This document shows, piece by piece, positions 25,752 through 34,664 of a stretch of DNA of 57,204 nt. The stretch's first letter is position 1, and each line of letters starts with the position of its first letter. Below the pieces are notes generated by a model, which worked only from the letters and a program-made list of their open reading frames with translations, was not told where the DNA came from and did not search any database. This DNA comes from CAKRJP01 sp963634745. GTDB taxonomy: Bacteria; Bacillota; Clostridia; Lachnospirales; Lachnospiraceae. Both the position numbers and the translations under genes were made by a program. The stretch lies in contig CAVHCX010000020.1 in the NCBI GenBank assembly GCA_963634745.1, positions 1 through 57,204 on the forward strand, given 5' to 3'.

Positions 25752-27500
25752 ATGTTAGAAGTAGGGGCTCTTGTAGATGGAAAATACAAGATACTAAATA
25801 AAGTCGGGCAGGGTGGTATGAGTGTTGTATACCTTGCCATGAACGAGAGGGCCAACAAACAGTGGGCCATCAAAGAGGTCAGAAAAGACGGCGTCTCGGA
25901 TTTTGAGGTAGTGAAACAAAATCTGGTAGCGGAGACCGATATCTTAAAAAAATTAAATCACAGACATCTTCCAAGTATCATCGATGTTATTGATATGGAC
26001 GATAGTTTCCTGATCGTAATGGACTATATCGAGGGAATTACCCTAAAGCAGGTCATGGAGCGAGAGGGTGTGCAGCCACAGGAGAGAGTGGTAGAGTGGG
26101 CCAAGCAGATATGCGACGTGCTGGGATATTTACATTCCAGAAAGCCCCCCATTGTTTACCGTGACATGAAGCCATCCAATGTAATGCTAAAGCCTGACGG
26201 AAATATTACCGTCTTTGACTTTGGTACTGCCAGAGAGTATAAGTCAGGAAATTTAGAAGATACTACTTGTCTTGGTACCAAGGGTTATGCGGCGCCGGAG
26301 CAGTATGGTGGCAGGGGGCAGACCGATGCCAGAACCGATATCTACTGTCTGGGAGCTACCTTGTACCACTTGCTTACGGGACACAATCCCTCCCAGCCGC
26401 CATACGAAATGCGGCCCATCAGGCAGTGGAATCCAAATCTATCATCCGGACTTGAGAGAATCATCCTAAAATGTACAGCTGCAAATCCAAATGACAGATA
26501 CCAAACCTGTGCGGAGCTAATGTATGCCTTAGACCATTATACAGAGCTGGATGATGAGTACAGGAAAAAACAAAATACCAAGTGGAAGGCTTTTGTAGCA
26601 ACATCAGCATTGACAGCAGTTTCCTTGGTGGCATGTATCGGATGTAAAGTCTTAGAAAATTCTACCATCAAGAATAGCTACAGTGAGTATATCAAGTCAG
26701 CAGAGCGAACAGAGACGGAAGAAGAATTTATAGAAAATTATAGGAATGCCATCAATTTAAATCCCAAGGATGAGACAGGATATCTGGGACTCTTAGATAA
26801 AATGTTGGCAACAGACGAGACCGGAGAAGGAGGTGAGTGCCTCTCCCAGGAGGAAGCCAATCAGATTACCGAGATACTAGGCTACAAGGGAGAAGGAAAT
26901 ACCACCAACGAGAGCAGATTTTCATCCAACAAAGAGGGCTATGAAGAATTTGCCTACGAGCTTGGAATTGCCTACTACTACCATTACGACGGAACAGGAA
27001 ATAAGCAGTTGTCCAAGGAATGGTTCGAGATTGCGTCGGAGAGTACTTCCCTGGCAAGCAATAAGGTGGAAAGGTCCAAGCGATTTGCAAAAATTGCAAA
27101 TTACTATGCCCAGTTAAATGTTCGTGACGAAACCGGAGACAGTATGGTTTCCTACAGTGATTACTGGAAGGATATGAAGGATTTGGTAAGTGGAAATCTT
27201 GTAAAGCTGGACAATGAGACCATTGCCATCGCCATGTATCAGGATATGGCTTATCAGATCGGACAGTATACGATCAACTTCAAGGATGCGGGAGTATCCA
27301 AGGCAGAGCTTGTAAATGAGCTGGAGGATATGGAATCTCATATCAAGAGCGACATCACAGGATCCGGAGGAGATAAAAGCTACCAGGAAAATATAAAAAA
27401 TAGAAAAGAAAACTTGCTTGAAAATATCCAGTGGGCAAAAGAACAAGTGGATGTGGCCTATTCCAGCCAGTCAAAAGCGAGCAAGAGTCAGGAGGATTAA
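25752..27500 (+). CDS. membrane Ser/Thr protein kinase, PrkC-like, with helical extracytoplasmic region
   Basis: 582 residues. Kinase domain about 8-270: Gly loop VGQGGMSVVYLA, Lys in WAIKEV, catalytic loop VYRDMKPSNVML (YRD instead of HRD, Asp and Asn kept), DFGTARE, and YAAPEQYGGRGQ; predicted active. Membrane segment about 285-300 (TSALTAVSLVACIGC), then an extracytoplasmic alpha-helical, TPR-like region. No PASTA repeats, unlike canonical PrkC. The kinase-TM-helical layout resembles EssB/YukC of type VII systems, which is a pseudokinase. Sits between the PP2C gene and the TTLL-repeat protein, 3 bp upstream of the latter. Confidence 0.9.
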   Translation: MLEVGALVDGKYKILNKVGQGGMSVVYLAMNERANKQWAIKEVRKDGVSDFEVVKQNLVAETDILKKLNHRHLPSIIDVIDMDDSFLIVMDYIEGITLKQVMEREGVQPQERVVEWAKQICDVLGYLHSRKPPIVYRDMKPSNVMLKPDGNITVFDFGTAREYKSGNLEDTTCLGTKGYAAPEQYGGRGQTDARTDIYCLGATLYHLLTGHNPSQPPYEMRPIRQWNPNLSSGLERIILKCTAANPNDRYQTCAELMYALDHYTELDDEYRKKQNTKWKAFVATSALTAVSLVACIGCKVLENSTIKNSYSEYIKSAERTETEEEFIENYRNAINLNPKDETGYLGLLDKMLATDETGEGGECLSQEEANQITEILGYKGEGNTTNESRFSSNKEGYEEFAYELGIAYYYHYDGTGNKQLSKEWFEIASESTSLASNKVERSKRFAKIANYYAQLNVRDETGDSMVSYSDYWKDMKDLVSGNLVKLDNETIAIAMYQDMAYQIGQYTINFKDAGVSKAELVNELEDMESHIKSDITGSGGDKSYQENIKNRKENLLENIQWAKEQVDVAYSSQSKASKSQED

Positions 27501-27503
27501 AAG

Positions 27504-28160
27504 ATGCAGAAGTTAGAGCAAATGATCAACATCTACCATACCGCATTTATTATCTTCCTGGTATTAACCATCCTATTTTTGATAATATCTATTTTCCTAT
27601 TTTTTAAATTAAATATCCGGGAAATTTATGATATGAGAACCGGCCGCGGTGCAAGACGTAAGATCCAGGAGATGGAAGAAATCAACGAGAGAACCGGAAA
27701 GCTGAGAGAAGATGTGGCCCCAAAAAATTATGATACGTCAGAATATGACATCATGCCACAGTCCAAGTCAGAGCCCTTGCAGGAGATCAAGCATAACGTT
27801 ACCTACCAGGATGGAGGAAATAAGACTTCTCCTGTAGAGAATCATCCGGCAGTGGAAGCAGATGCAGATGCAGGTATGGAAAATACCACTTTGTTAAATG
27901 ACGAGTCAGCAACCACTCTTTTAAATGACGATTCCCAGACCACCCTCTTAAGTGATGATTCCCAAACTACTTTGCTAAGTAGTGAGATAAAAGAAACGAA
28001 AGAAATAAGTAATGAAACAAGGGAGCTTTCACAAACAGAGGAAACTACCCAGTTAGAAGCTGGGGCGGCCGGTGAAGAGAAAGAAGAAAAAACAGAAAAA
28101 CCAGGAAGATTTCACATTGAAAAAGATGTGATGTTGATACATACAGATGAAGTTCTATAG
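27504..28160 (+). CDS. single-pass membrane protein with TTLL repeats
   Basis: 218 residues. One membrane segment near the N-terminus (about 13-35, TAFIIFLVLTILFLIISIFLF), then a charged cytoplasmic tail. The tail carries four copies of a short motif: ENTTLLNDE, SATTLLNDD, SQTTLLSDD and SQTTLLSSE, matching the ET(S/T)LL motifs of the FHA protease at 23228. I do not recognise a family. Inference: a scaffold phosphorylated on Thr by the kinases and read by the FHA domains in the locus. Tightly coupled to the kinase gene (AGGAGG, 3 bp gap). Confidence 0.75.
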   Translation: MQKLEQMINIYHTAFIIFLVLTILFLIISIFLFFKLNIREIYDMRTGRGARRKIQEMEEINERTGKLREDVAPKNYDTSEYDIMPQSKSEPLQEIKHNVTYQDGGNKTSPVENHPAVEADADAGMENTTLLNDESATTLLNDDSQTTLLSDDSQTTLLSSEIKETKEISNETRELSQTEETTQLEAGAAGEEKEEKTEKPGRFHIEKDVMLIHTDEVL

Positions 28161-28191
28161 AATGTGGAAATCTAAGGGAAAGGATGAGAAC

Positions 28192-31100
28192 ATGAAAAAT
28201 AAGAAACTAAGACAATGGGGGAAGATCTGTGCCGTGTCCCTGGCACTGGTAATGCCCCTGACAGATGTACTCCCGTATGTGACAGTGGCCACGTATGCGG
28301 ATGCGGCGGGAGAAAATAATAGTGGTGAAAGTACCGGAGAAGGTACTGGTAGTGGAACGACTGAGGGAAGCGGTACGGGAGAAAGTGATACTTCTGGAAA
28401 TACACCACCATCACAATCTACACTGACTTTAGATTGTGATGAAAGTTTAAAAGTAAATAGTACAATTAGTGCAACAACAAAGTATATGGGTGGTTACGGA
28501 ACGGATGGCGGTACAATTAAATGGGAGTCTAATGATTCATCTGTTATAGAAATAACATCTGGAGAAAATGGAACAGCAACCTTGAAGGGGTTGAAAGCAG
28601 GAACAGCAACTATAACTGTAATAATATCAGGAACAATAAATGATACAGAATGTCAAATAGCTAAAGCTGAGAAAAAAATTACAGTGGAAAAAAATGATTC
28701 CCAGGTAAAGCTTTCAATTAATGAAGATTCTGGAAATGATGTGAAGGAAGTAACCTTGACAGCAATTAATCTCCCAAGAAATATTAAAGGATCTGTTGGA
28801 TTCTATGTAAATGGCACTGAGAAGGCAACAGTGGAAGTAACAGACGATGGAACAGCACAATACACTTACAAAGAAGATGTATTAAAAGGAAATTATAGCT
28901 TCCAGGCTAAATATTTAGCAAATGACTATTATAATGAATCAACTTCTGAACTACTAAATTGTTCATATAAGCAGAGCACTTCTATGACTATAGATTCCGT
29001 AAAAGAATCTTCAGGAAATGACATAACATCCGTAGTTGTCACAGCCTCTGGCCTTCCAAGTAACGCTGGCGGAACTGTTACTTTCTATGTAAATAACCAA
29101 GAGAAAAATACAGTTGATGTGGAAGATGGAAAAGCAACTTGGACCTACAATGATGATACTGTATTAAAAGGAAATTATACATTCAGCGCTAAATATTCAG
29201 GAGACGACAATTATAAGGAGTGTGAGGCATCAGAGAAAGAAGCTGGCCCATATAAACAAAGCCGGACAATCACTTTTGATGAAAATACATCAGATACAAA
29301 TCCAAGTGTTGGAACCTTGGATAAGGATGGAAAATATAGTAAAGAGATTAAATATTCTAGCGTTTCAATGGTCGGTGAGAAAACCTATGTAATAGAAAAA
29401 CAGAATGAAAAGGGCGCTTGGAAAGAAGATAAAAAGGTAAAAGTAGAAAACGATAAATTTACTTCTACAGAAAGCGGATTTTACAGAGTAAAAGTAAAGT
29501 TAGGTGCAGAAGGTAACTATCTAGAAACAGATCTTGAAAAAACTTCTTGGTATTACATCTATGTACAGGATCGTGTTGATTTATCTGAATTAAAAGATAT
29601 AAAAGAAGCACAACTTGTCCTTGATGATAAAGTTTACGATGGAACCACCAACGCAAGCGGAACTTATAAGGTTCCTCTTAGTGAATTTAAGAACATATTT
29701 AACGTTTGGACAGGAACTACAACAGGGGGTGATGTTAAATTTACCTTCAAGGGTACTGTAGATGTTAAGAATGTAAATATTAATAATGGAACTGTTTCAG
29801 CTTATGAAAAGCAGGCGGTTAAAATTACTTCTGCAACTATGTCAATACCTGGTGCGACAAGTCAACCGGCTTTAAATGATATTGCTGAAGAAGGAGTAAA
29901 ACCGACAGCTACTGCTTCCTTAATGATTAGCCAGCGTCCGGTCACCATTGGAACAGAAAGCATAGAAGTAACAAATACTTCTGCTAAAACCACAAAAGAG
30001 TTGGTAGAAGAACAGACAGGCAAGGCAAAGGATGTAAGCACAGGAGATTATACAGGATTCCTTGAGGGAGAAAAAAGTGGATTACTTGCTGGTATCGGCA
30101 TTACAGTTGCCAATGATTACTACTATGAATCCGACTGCAATCAAGCTGTAGTAATGCCTGCTTTAGACAAACTAGGTGAGAATTATAATAACTACGACTT
30201 AAAATCAGATGAAGCTGCAAATTTAGGAAAATTAACAGTCACAAACATGACAATTGATGTTAATTACCTTTATGAGAATATTGATTTTACCTCATCAGAA
30301 CCAAATAAGATTTATCTGGTAAATGATGACAAGACAAAGACCTTCTGGTTAGGTGGCGGCGATTTAGAAGCAACTGCAAAAAATACGGATAATAATAAAT
30401 TCTTTGACGCAGTCATGTTTACTGATGATAATCAGGCTACAAATGGAAAAAATCCTTATACCGTAAGCTATGAAAAAAGCCAAAAGAAGACCGTATATGT
30501 TTACTTAACAAATGGCGGAGAGGTTTGTTCCAAACCGGTTCAGATTACTTACTATGTAGATAAGGATGATCCGGTAGTTAACTTTGAGAGTACAAAGGGA
30601 ACATCTGCTAACAAAGACTCTGCCAATAACAAAGTAGAAAACAGCGTTAGTAAATTCCTAAGTGCAATTACCTTTGGAATCTATGGTAATGATTCAGACA
30701 ACAAAGTAGATTTAAAAGCTACAGTAAATGACAGGCCTGATTCAGATGCCAGCGGAATCAATAAATGCAGTTATACAGTGATTACCACTGACTCTGACGA
30801 AGCAAAAGACATAACCGCAGAAGACATTAAGGAAAATTATGAAAAAGGTAAATTAGATTTCACTGAAGTAGATAACTTTAAGGAAGGTGAGAGCTTTAAT
30901 ATTCCGATCGATGCCAAAGAAGGCACCTATGTAGCCTTGGTTTATGCAGAAGACCAGGTAGGAAATGCTACCATATATGCATCCAATGGAATTATGGTGG
31001 AGGTTGAAAAGCCATCCCTTAAGATTACTTTAGCTGACAACAACAAAATCAATACAGAAGTTCCTTATACAGGGGATGTAGATTATAAAGTAACAGTCAA

Positions 31101-34100
31101 TGATTTTAACGAAGAAACTGTTACTGACGAAACTGTTATTTCCGGTATCAAGAATTACACTGTTAAGGTATCTTACGTTGATACAGAAGGAAATGAAAAA
31201 GAATATAATGAAGAATATAGCAAGTCAATTGCAAGTGACAGCGTCCTTTATACAAAAGAAGAGCTTAAAGAATTAAAGGACACATATAAAGATACCATCA
31301 CTCAGGAGAGTAATAATATTACTATTACCGTAACGGCTACAGACCAGGCCGGTAATACGCAGAAACTGTCACAGAACCTGATGATCGATAAGACCGCTCC
31401 GGTAGTTGAAACTTCTATTTCCAGTGAAGCAAGTGCTAAGAATACTTACTACTATAACAAGGATGTGACCATGACCATTCAGGTTACGGAGAAGAACTTC
31501 TTATCAGATAAAGATCATTTAACTTTCGATGTTGCCAAGAAAGACGGAGAAAAAGGAAATGGAACCTATAGTGGAATTTCCTTGGAAGATTTAAAATCTA
31601 CCGGAATTATCAGCAACTATGAAATTTCTGATAGTCAGGAAGACCGCACAGCAAAGACTTACGTACAAGGATCAAAAACCTATACCAATGAGAGAGTAAA
31701 TACCATTACTTTGACATTAAGTAAGGATGCAGACTATACCATCACTCCTCATGTTAAAGATCTTGGTGGTCTTCAAAACCAGGAGAAAGACAGTGCTACA
31801 AAACAGCATTTCGTAGTGGATCAGACAGCTCCTGTAATTTCCGTAGAGTATAGCCCGATTGAACCCGGATACTCTGAGGAGAGCAGAACTTATACCCAGG
31901 AAAATGTTACAGCAAAGATTACCATTGATGAGGTAAACTTCTATACAGCAGAGAAGACATTTGTAAACAGCGATGAGATGGAACAGATGAATTTTGCAGA
32001 GACCAGAAGTGTAGAACTTAATGGAACTGTAAATTCATTGGAAGACCAATATAAGAATGCAGCAGAGAAGGCTGACTGGTCTTCCAACGGATATGTAAGA
32101 ACTTCTTCTCCGATTACATTCGAGGAGGATGCAAATTACATTTTCGGATTTACCTACACAGACCTTGCAGGTAACGTGACTGTATATGATCCAACCTACT
32201 TTACGGTTGATGATACAGCACCTACCGGTTCCGTAACTATCGACGAGAGAAGTTGGGCAAGCTTCCTTGAGAAGATTACCTTTGGTATCTTCAAGAATAC
32301 AAAATACAATGTCAGCATGACCAGCGAAGATATCACAGCCGGTGTCAAGAAGACAGAGTATTACAAGGCTTATTCCGAGAAGACCTTAGAGGAGCTTGAA
32401 GCTTACAAGGATTGGAAAGATTATTCCGAAGTATTCTCTGTAAGTCCTAATGAACAGTTCGTGATCTATGAAAAGATTACAGACAAGGCAGACAATGTAA
32501 CCTATGTATCATCAGACGGAGCAATCGCAGACGATACAAAGCCGGTAATTAATATTACTAACAAGAGCACTTCAAGAAATGGAGTCTTCGGCGGAGATGT
32601 TACCTTAAACATTGACGTTACAGATCCGGAGGCAGGAGCTACCTACTCAGGACTTGAGAAGGTTTGGTATGAGGTTCACTCTACCGGAAACATGGTTAGC
32701 GACAAGGAAGAAGTTCTTGTTGATAACAGTGGAAACAAGGTAAAGGGCAACCAGACTTGGAATGGAGATATCGTAATTCCGGCCAGCCAGTTTAACAGCA
32801 ATGATGTTAAGGTTCAGGCCCATGCCCTTGATTTCTCAGGAAATCAGTATGACAGTGAAATTGTAGAATTAAAGATCGATACGACAGCACCGGTTGCAAC
32901 TATTACCTTTGATAATAACAACCCATTAAATGGCAAGTATTACAATGCAACAAGAACAGCAACCATCACTGTAAAAGAGAGAAACTTTAATCCTGATGAG
33001 GTTTCCCTTAATATTACAAATACCCACGGAACATCAGCAGTTGTCAGCGGATGGACAGTGGATTCTTCAGGAACATCGGATGAGAATGTAAATACTTGTA
33101 CCGTAGCATTTACAGAGGACGGAGACTACACCATGAGCTTTAGCTGTGTAGACCTTCCGGGAAATCAGTCCAATACAGTTACCGTTGATGAGTTTACCAT
33201 CGATAAGACCGTACCAACCATCAGCGTAGCCTTTGACAACAACAATGCATCCAATGGAAAATATTACAACGCACCACGTACCGCAACCATCACAGTTGTA
33301 GAGCACAACTTCAATGGTTCAGAGGTACAGACAGCAATTAATGCATCCCTCCAGGCATCAGGAATTACAGCTCCGGGAGTCAATGGATGGACCAGCACAG
33401 GAGATACCAACACCGCAACAGTTTACTTTGGAAGCGACGGAGATTACGCATTTACAGTTAACTACACAGACCTTGCAGGAAATGCAGCAACCGCAGCAAC
33501 CGTAGATTCATTTACCATCGACCAGACAAAACCGGAGGTTGAGATTTTCGATATCGAAAATAAATCAGCCAATAACGGAACAGTAGCTCCGGGTGTGAAG
33601 TATAGCGATGTAAACTACAACTCTAACGGAGTTGAGTTAACCATTACAGGATGTGAGCATGACAAGAAAGCCATCGACGGAAGTCGTACTTCCATTGCCA
33701 ATGGACAGAGCATTAAAATGGCAGACTTTGCGCATACAGAGGATGTGGATGATATCTACACCATGCATGCAAAAGTAACCGATATGGCAGGAAACTCCAC
33801 AGAAAAAGAAGTGATCTTCTCTGTAAACAGATTTGGTTCTACCTATTACTTCGGAGATGACACCAAGGAGTTTTTGAATGATTACTATCACAATGAAGAA
33901 GAAGATCTGACAGTTGTAGAGATCAATGTAGACGAGATTGAGCTTAACGGTATTTCCGCAGGACATGACGGAGAACTTTCAGACCTTAAGAAGGGAACGG
34001 ATTACAAGGTGAAGGCTAGCGGAAATGAGGCATCATGGAAGCAGTATACATACACCATCAACAAAGAGAACTTCGAAAAAGAAGGTCAGTACAATATCAC

Positions 34101-34599
34101 CATCGACTCAACAGATAAGGCAACTAACAAGGTAAATAACAAGATCAAGAATGCAAATATTGAGTTCGTTATTGATAAGACCGCACCAAGTGTTGTAGTA
34201 AACGGTGTTGAGAATGGAAAACAGTACAGATCGAATTCAAGAGATGTGGATATTAGCGTTTCAGATAATGTTGCTATGGGAGACATGGATATCTATGTAG
34301 ATGATATGGACAAGGCAACAAAGAGCTACAAATCAAAAGAGCTTATGAAAGAAAACGGTAAGGTTACATATACTCTTGGAAGTTCAGATAACTGGCAGAA
34401 TATTCAAGTATCTGTAACAGATGCAGCCGGAAATAAAGCGGAAACGGAACTTTGTAAGGTTCTGGTTACATCAAATGTAATTGTACAATTCTATAGAAAT
34501 ACCACAGCGGTAATTATTACCCTGGTAGTTCTTGTGGGAATTGCTTTGATTATTTTATTATTGGCAAAACGTAGAAGAAATACAGCATCTGGACAATAA
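28192..34599 (+). CDS. giant Ig-like repeat surface protein with C-terminal membrane anchor
   Basis: 2135 residues from the ATG at 28192 (after AAGGGAAAGG; a longer frame starts inside the previous gene). Signal peptide (WGKICAVSLALVMPLTDVLP), Gly/Ser/Thr-rich linker, a BIG2-like domain, two Big3-type repeats (GSVGFYVNGTEKATVEV and GTVTFYVNNQEKNTVDV), then a long series of Ig-like domains with at least four copies of a YY(N/Y)-x-T-x-TITV-x-E-x-NF theme (for example GKYYNATRTATITVKERNF and GKYYNAPRTATITVVEHNF) and many DxAGN turns. A membrane segment (TTAVIITLVVLVGIALIILLLA) and a short basic tail end it; no LPXTG. Function not known; a long external stalk of the secretion machine is an inference. 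Confidence 0.85.
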   Translation: MKNKKLRQWGKICAVSLALVMPLTDVLPYVTVATYADAAGENNSGESTGEGTGSGTTEGSGTGESDTSGNTPPSQSTLTLDCDESLKVNSTISATTKYMGGYGTDGGTIKWESNDSSVIEITSGENGTATLKGLKAGTATITVIISGTINDTECQIAKAEKKITVEKNDSQVKLSINEDSGNDVKEVTLTAINLPRNIKGSVGFYVNGTEKATVEVTDDGTAQYTYKEDVLKGNYSFQAKYLANDYYNESTSELLNCSYKQSTSMTIDSVKESSGNDITSVVVTASGLPSNAGGTVTFYVNNQEKNTVDVEDGKATWTYNDDTVLKGNYTFSAKYSGDDNYKECEASEKEAGPYKQSRTITFDENTSDTNPSVGTLDKDGKYSKEIKYSSVSMVGEKTYVIEKQNEKGAWKEDKKVKVENDKFTSTESGFYRVKVKLGAEGNYLETDLEKTSWYYIYVQDRVDLSELKDIKEAQLVLDDKVYDGTTNASGTYKVPLSEFKNIFNVWTGTTTGGDVKFTFKGTVDVKNVNINNGTVSAYEKQAVKITSATMSIPGATSQPALNDIAEEGVKPTATASLMISQRPVTIGTESIEVTNTSAKTTKELVEEQTGKAKDVSTGDYTGFLEGEKSGLLAGIGITVANDYYYESDCNQAVVMPALDKLGENYNNYDLKSDEAANLGKLTVTNMTIDVNYLYENIDFTSSEPNKIYLVNDDKTKTFWLGGGDLEATAKNTDNNKFFDAVMFTDDNQATNGKNPYTVSYEKSQKKTVYVYLTNGGEVCSKPVQITYYVDKDDPVVNFESTKGTSANKDSANNKVENSVSKFLSAITFGIYGNDSDNKVDLKATVNDRPDSDASGINKCSYTVITTDSDEAKDITAEDIKENYEKGKLDFTEVDNFKEGESFNIPIDAKEGTYVALVYAEDQVGNATIYASNGIMVEVEKPSLKITLADNNKINTEVPYTGDVDYKVTVNDFNEETVTDETVISGIKNYTVKVSYVDTEGNEKEYNEEYSKSIASDSVLYTKEELKELKDTYKDTITQESNNITITVTATDQAGNTQKLSQNLMIDKTAPVVETSISSEASAKNTYYYNKDVTMTIQVTEKNFLSDKDHLTFDVAKKDGEKGNGTYSGISLEDLKSTGIISNYEISDSQEDRTAKTYVQGSKTYTNERVNTITLTLSKDADYTITPHVKDLGGLQNQEKDSATKQHFVVDQTAPVISVEYSPIEPGYSEESRTYTQENVTAKITIDEVNFYTAEKTFVNSDEMEQMNFAETRSVELNGTVNSLEDQYKNAAEKADWSSNGYVRTSSPITFEEDANYIFGFTYTDLAGNVTVYDPTYFTVDDTAPTGSVTIDERSWASFLEKITFGIFKNTKYNVSMTSEDITAGVKKTEYYKAYSEKTLEELEAYKDWKDYSEVFSVSPNEQFVIYEKITDKADNVTYVSSDGAIADDTKPVINITNKSTSRNGVFGGDVTLNIDVTDPEAGATYSGLEKVWYEVHSTGNMVSDKEEVLVDNSGNKVKGNQTWNGDIVIPASQFNSNDVKVQAHALDFSGNQYDSEIVELKIDTTAPVATITFDNNNPLNGKYYNATRTATITVKERNFNPDEVSLNITNTHGTSAVVSGWTVDSSGTSDENVNTCTVAFTEDGDYTMSFSCVDLPGNQSNTVTVDEFTIDKTVPTISVAFDNNNASNGKYYNAPRTATITVVEHNFNGSEVQTAINASLQASGITAPGVNGWTSTGDTNTATVYFGSDGDYAFTVNYTDLAGNAATAATVDSFTIDQTKPEVEIFDIENKSANNGTVAPGVKYSDVNYNSNGVELTITGCEHDKKAIDGSRTSIANGQSIKMADFAHTEDVDDIYTMHAKVTDMAGNSTEKEVIFSVNRFGSTYYFGDDTKEFLNDYYHNEEEDLTVVEINVDEIELNGISAGHDGELSDLKKGTDYKVKASGNEASWKQYTYTINKENFEKEGQYNITIDSTDKATNKVNNKIKNANIEFVIDKTAPSVVVNGVENGKQYRSNSRDVDISVSDNVAMGDMDIYVDDMDKATKSYKSKELMKENGKVTYTLGSSDNWQNIQVSVTDAAGNKAETELCKVLVTSNVIVQFYRNTTAVIITLVVLVGIALIILLLAKRRRNTASGQ

Positions 34600-34611
34600 G
34601 TAGTGTAGGAT

Positions 34612-34648
34612 GAGCTGCCTGAGAGATCAGGTGGCTCTTCTTTATTTT
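34612..34648 (+). terminator. terminator between the giant surface protein and kinase 2
   Basis: GAGCTGCCTGA pairs with TCAGGTGGCTC (two G-T wobbles) around a GAGA tetraloop, followed by TTCTTTATTTT. It may attenuate transcription into the downstream genes, as no strong promoter is seen in the 65-bp gap. Confidence 0.7.
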
Positions 34649-34664
34649 ACGGGAAGGAGAGCGG

